Under the pieces are notes generated by a model that saw only the letters and a list, made by a program, of their open reading frames with translations, ran no database searches and was not told the origin of the DNA. From NCBI GenBank assembly GCA_017470005.1, contig JAFUFH010000055.1, positions 1 to 42,221 of the forward strand: DNA of 42,221 nucleotides, written 5' to 3'. The stretch's first letter is position 1, and each line of letters opens with the position of its first letter. The stretch is from Bacilli bacterium (lineage in GTDB: Bacteria; Bacillota_I; Bacilli_A; RFN20; CAG-288). A program made the translations under genes and the position numbers. This document shows positions 40,753-42,221 of this stretch, piece by piece.

Positions 40753-40803
40753 AAGGAGCTATTGCATCCCAACTTAAAAGTTAAGGGAGCGATAGCTCCT
40801 TTT
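40753..40803 (+). terminator. terminator after groEL
   Basis: Long interrupted stem AAGGAGCTAT / ATAGCTCCTT with inner TCCC/GGGA and AACTT/AAGTT pairs, then TTTC. Confidence 0.8.
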
Positions 40804-40808
40804 CACAT

Positions 40809-40834
40809 GAAAAACAAAACTAAGTTTTTAGTTT
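40809..40834 (-). terminator. candidate terminator after the HTH-membrane genes
   Basis: Minus strand: AAACTAA, four-base loop, TTAGTTT, then TTTTGTTTT. It is 84 bases past the 40918 stop; AT-rich stem, so moderate. Confidence 0.5.
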
Positions 40835-40917
40835 AGCGTTATGATTTTTTATTTATAAATGCATTTTTTGGGAGTGACCTCTTATTTCACATCACAATAG
40901 AAAAGTTTTAAATTTGT

Positions 40918-41403
40918 TTAAAAATTAACAACGTTAAAAAATATAACAAAATAAAGACTAAGGACAAAGAATATAAAAGAAACAATCATACTTATAACAA
41001 GTAAGATGGACAATTTATAATCCCTATGTTTTAAGAAAAACAATACGGAAGCAAGAAGGCAAAGAGAAGAGACGGCGAGAGTGATAAGAAGAAGTGTTTG
41101 TAAAGATATAAATCTTTGTCTTTTTAGAAGAAAGAAAGTAAGGATTGGTAAAAGAACACCAAGGACGGAAATAAGGATAATAAAAATGTTTGGATGTTTG
41201 AAAATAGAATCAACATCATTATCAAGCGAAGATGGGTGGATGTGATAAAAGGCGCTTAATTTTTGTTTTTCTTCTTCTGATAAATTGTCTTTGTTTTCTT
41301 CTGCTTTCATCAAATCAGTAGAGGGTATATTCGTTTTCTGAGATAGATTATTGATGGATATTGCTTCTCTTTCTCGGAGAGCTTTTAAATAAGATATTTT
41401 CAT
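40918..41403 (-). CDS. XRE-type HTH protein with C-terminal membrane segments
   Basis: 161 residues. The first ~55 resemble an XRE helix-turn-helix (LKALREREAISINNLSQKT ... followed by a second helix), although the usual conserved residues are weak. Four hydrophobic segments fill residues 70-160. Such proteins would hold a DNA-binding domain at the membrane and may be one-component sensors. AGGAGG precedes the ATG, 11 bases after the stop of the neighbouring, similarly built gene, so they form an operon and perhaps a hetero-complex. Function unknown. Confidence 0.65.
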   Translation of the reverse strand: MKISYLKALREREAISINNLSQKTNIPSTDLMKAEENKDNLSEEEKQKLSAFYHIHPSSLDNDVDSIFKHPNIFIILISVLGVLLPILTFFLLKRQRFISLQTLLLITLAVSSLCLLASVLFFLKHRDYKLSILLVISMIVSFIFFVLSLYFVIFFNVVNF

Positions 41404-41414
41404 GAATTAACCTC

Positions 41415-41894
41415 CTACAACTTGATGATAAAGGGGAAGAGGTTGATGGAGAAGATGATTAAAGGCAAGATTGAACTGAACAAGAATAAGTAGTTCATCT
41501 TACATTTTCTAAAGAGAAAATATAGAAGAATTGGTACGAAAAACAAAATGAAATAATAGACAAGGTAGAAATAGGTGAGAGCATCTGAAATGGTATAATC
41601 CCAAAAGAGGATTGGATAGGTTTGGGGAATACAAAGGGAAAGGATGAGGAAGAGTAAAGAAAGTAAAACAATCCAAAGATTGATATTCCAACCAAACAAA
41701 GGCTGTTTCTTTTCGGATTGCAAATCATTTTCTGGAACATTTAACGCTTTGCTCAATAAGCTTCTTTGATCTTCTGTCATAGGCTTTCCTGATTCTATTT
41801 CCGAGATTTCAGACACAGAGATAGAAGAACGAGAAGAAAGTTTTTCTTTGCTTAAATTCTTTTCGTTTCTTATCAATTCTAATGTGGTTTTCAT
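41415..41894 (-). CDS. XRE-type HTH protein with C-terminal membrane segments
   Basis: 159 residues from the ATG that follows AGGAGG; upstream in-frame codons are ignored. The XRE domain is clearer here: TLELIRNEKNLSKEKLSSRSSISVSEISEIESGKP has the L-x-x-x-R-x-x-x-x-L-S and I-S-x-I-E-x-G pattern. Four hydrophobic segments follow from residue 70 to the end. It is first in a two-gene unit with the 40918 protein, with which it shares architecture but little obvious sequence, suggesting an old duplication. No target or signal can be named. The promoter is not clear (TATGAT near 41926 with TTGATT 15 bases upstream is a weak candidate). Confidence 0.7.
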   Translation of the reverse strand: MKTTLELIRNEKNLSKEKLSSRSSISVSEISEIESGKPMTEDQRSLLSKALNVPENDLQSEKKQPLFGWNINLWIVLLSLLFLILSLCIPQTYPILFWDYTISDALTYFYLVYYFILFFVPILLYFLFRKCKMNYLFLFSSILPLIIFSINLFPFIIKL

Positions 41895-42106
41895 TTTATT
41901 CCTCCTTTTGTACTTGTTACCCCTATCATAGTCTTTTTTGGGGAAAATCAATTACAAATCGTATATGTTCTGTACAATAACCGTTTCACCCACGATAAAC
42001 CGTTATTAATTGGATGATTAAATAATCGATATGTTTATTCTAAAATTTACTAGCTTTCTCTCTATGTTTAAAAGTTAAACCGTAAGCGTTACTAAATATG
42101 CGTATA

Positions 42107-42155
42107 GCAAAAAAGGAGGCAAACCGGCATAATAATGTCAGGTTGTCTCCTTTTA
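42107..42155 (-). terminator. terminator of a gene entering from the right edge
   Basis: Minus strand: AAAAGGAGACAACC, 15-base loop, GGTTTGCCTCCTTTT, then further T. The arms pair apart from two positions. Confidence 0.8.
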
Positions 42156-42159
42156 TTCT

Positions 42160-42221
42160 TCATGGATTGGGAAGCCTCTTCCTCATGTGTTCCTCTATCC
42201 TCTTTTCGATTCCCTCTGCCC
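42160..42221 (-). CDS. C-terminal end of an unknown protein (partial)
   Basis: Minus-strand frame open from the window edge to TGA (42160-42162), about 20 codons, rich in Arg, Lys and Glu (IEKRIEEHMRKRLPNP at the end). The terminator begins five bases later, which supports this as a real gene end. The family cannot be told. Confidence 0.5.
   Translation of the reverse strand, partial: AEGIEKRIEEHMRKRLPNP

Noticed and set aside
41991-42020. Repeated ACCGTT words near 41980-42005
   Set aside because: Only six bases, not symmetrical and not placed at a recognisable promoter.
1-42221. UGA read as tryptophan (Mycoplasma-type code)
   Set aside because: Several genes stop at UGA exactly where conserved family ends occur (for example lgt and the P-type ATPase), and Trp is encoded by UGG.
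1-42221. CRISPR arrays, prophage or insertion sequences
   Set aside because: No regularly spaced repeats with unique spacers, no integrase, transposase or phage structural genes seen. The 33-bp array has no spacers.

Overview
The window looks like chromosomal DNA of a low-GC Gram-positive bacterium (Bacillota, class Bacilli). The basis is AT-rich DNA, strong AGGAGG-type ribosome binding sites, and the gene set HPr kinase, WhiA, YfhO, a CIRCE-controlled groESL and an AlaR/AlaT-type pair. UGA is a true stop here (lgt, the P-type ATPase, the 30294-30869 lipoprotein, the DinJ-like antitoxin), so this is not a Mycoplasma/Spiroplasma-type code. The pyrophosphate-type phosphofructokinase, BspA-like repeat lipoproteins and compact gene order suggest a gut- or mucosa-associated Erysipelotrichia- or Mollicutes-like relative. 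That placement is inference; no rRNA is present.

Layout. 1-5430 (+): the 3' end of an alpha/beta hydrolase gene and two tandem, paralogous BspA-type leucine-rich-repeat lipoproteins. 5502-7921 (-): a Bax-inhibitor-1-like membrane protein, a 40-residue secreted peptide ORF and an AAA/DUF4143 ATPase with a canonical promoter flanked by 33-bp tandem repeats. 8140-23372 (-): a housekeeping block read in the order yfhO, pfk, uvrA, hprK, lgt, trxB, whiA, gap, pgk, tpiA. From memory this matches the order of the equivalent Bacillus subtilis genes, condensed. 23610-24311 (-): xpt under a guanine-class purine riboswitch. 24907-25485 (+): a probable small RNA followed by a Nudix hydrolase. 25535-25719 (-): tRNA-Lys(CUU). 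25746-25923: a 178-bp, almost fully self-complementary element. 26018-29588 (+): an Lrp regulator and aminotransferase pair, then a lipoprotein. 29625-34393 (-): a DinJ/YafQ toxin-antitoxin pair with operator repeats, a small lipoprotein, a P-type ATPase and thymidine kinase. 34615-40729 (+): a small membrane protein overlapping ung, a hypothetical protein with an aldose epimerase and psuG, then CIRCE-groES-groEL. 40918-42221 (-): two tandem HTH-membrane proteins and the last codons of another gene.

How the genes work together: lower glycolysis (gap-pgk-tpiA), the phosphofructokinase and the sugar-sensing HPr kinase sit together. lgt attaches the lipid anchor needed by the four lipoproteins seen here. 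xpt, tdk and psuG form a nucleobase/nucleoside salvage theme. uvrA and ung are DNA repair genes.

The most unusual signals are non-coding: the 178-bp hairpin element and its partial relative near 31121, a promoter-to-terminator small RNA at 24942-25047, perfect palindromes sitting on or beside several promoters (BI-1, uvrA, yfhO, the 27804 lipoprotein), and 33-bp tandem repeats next to the ATPase promoter. No complete new defence or mobile system is evident from sequence alone.
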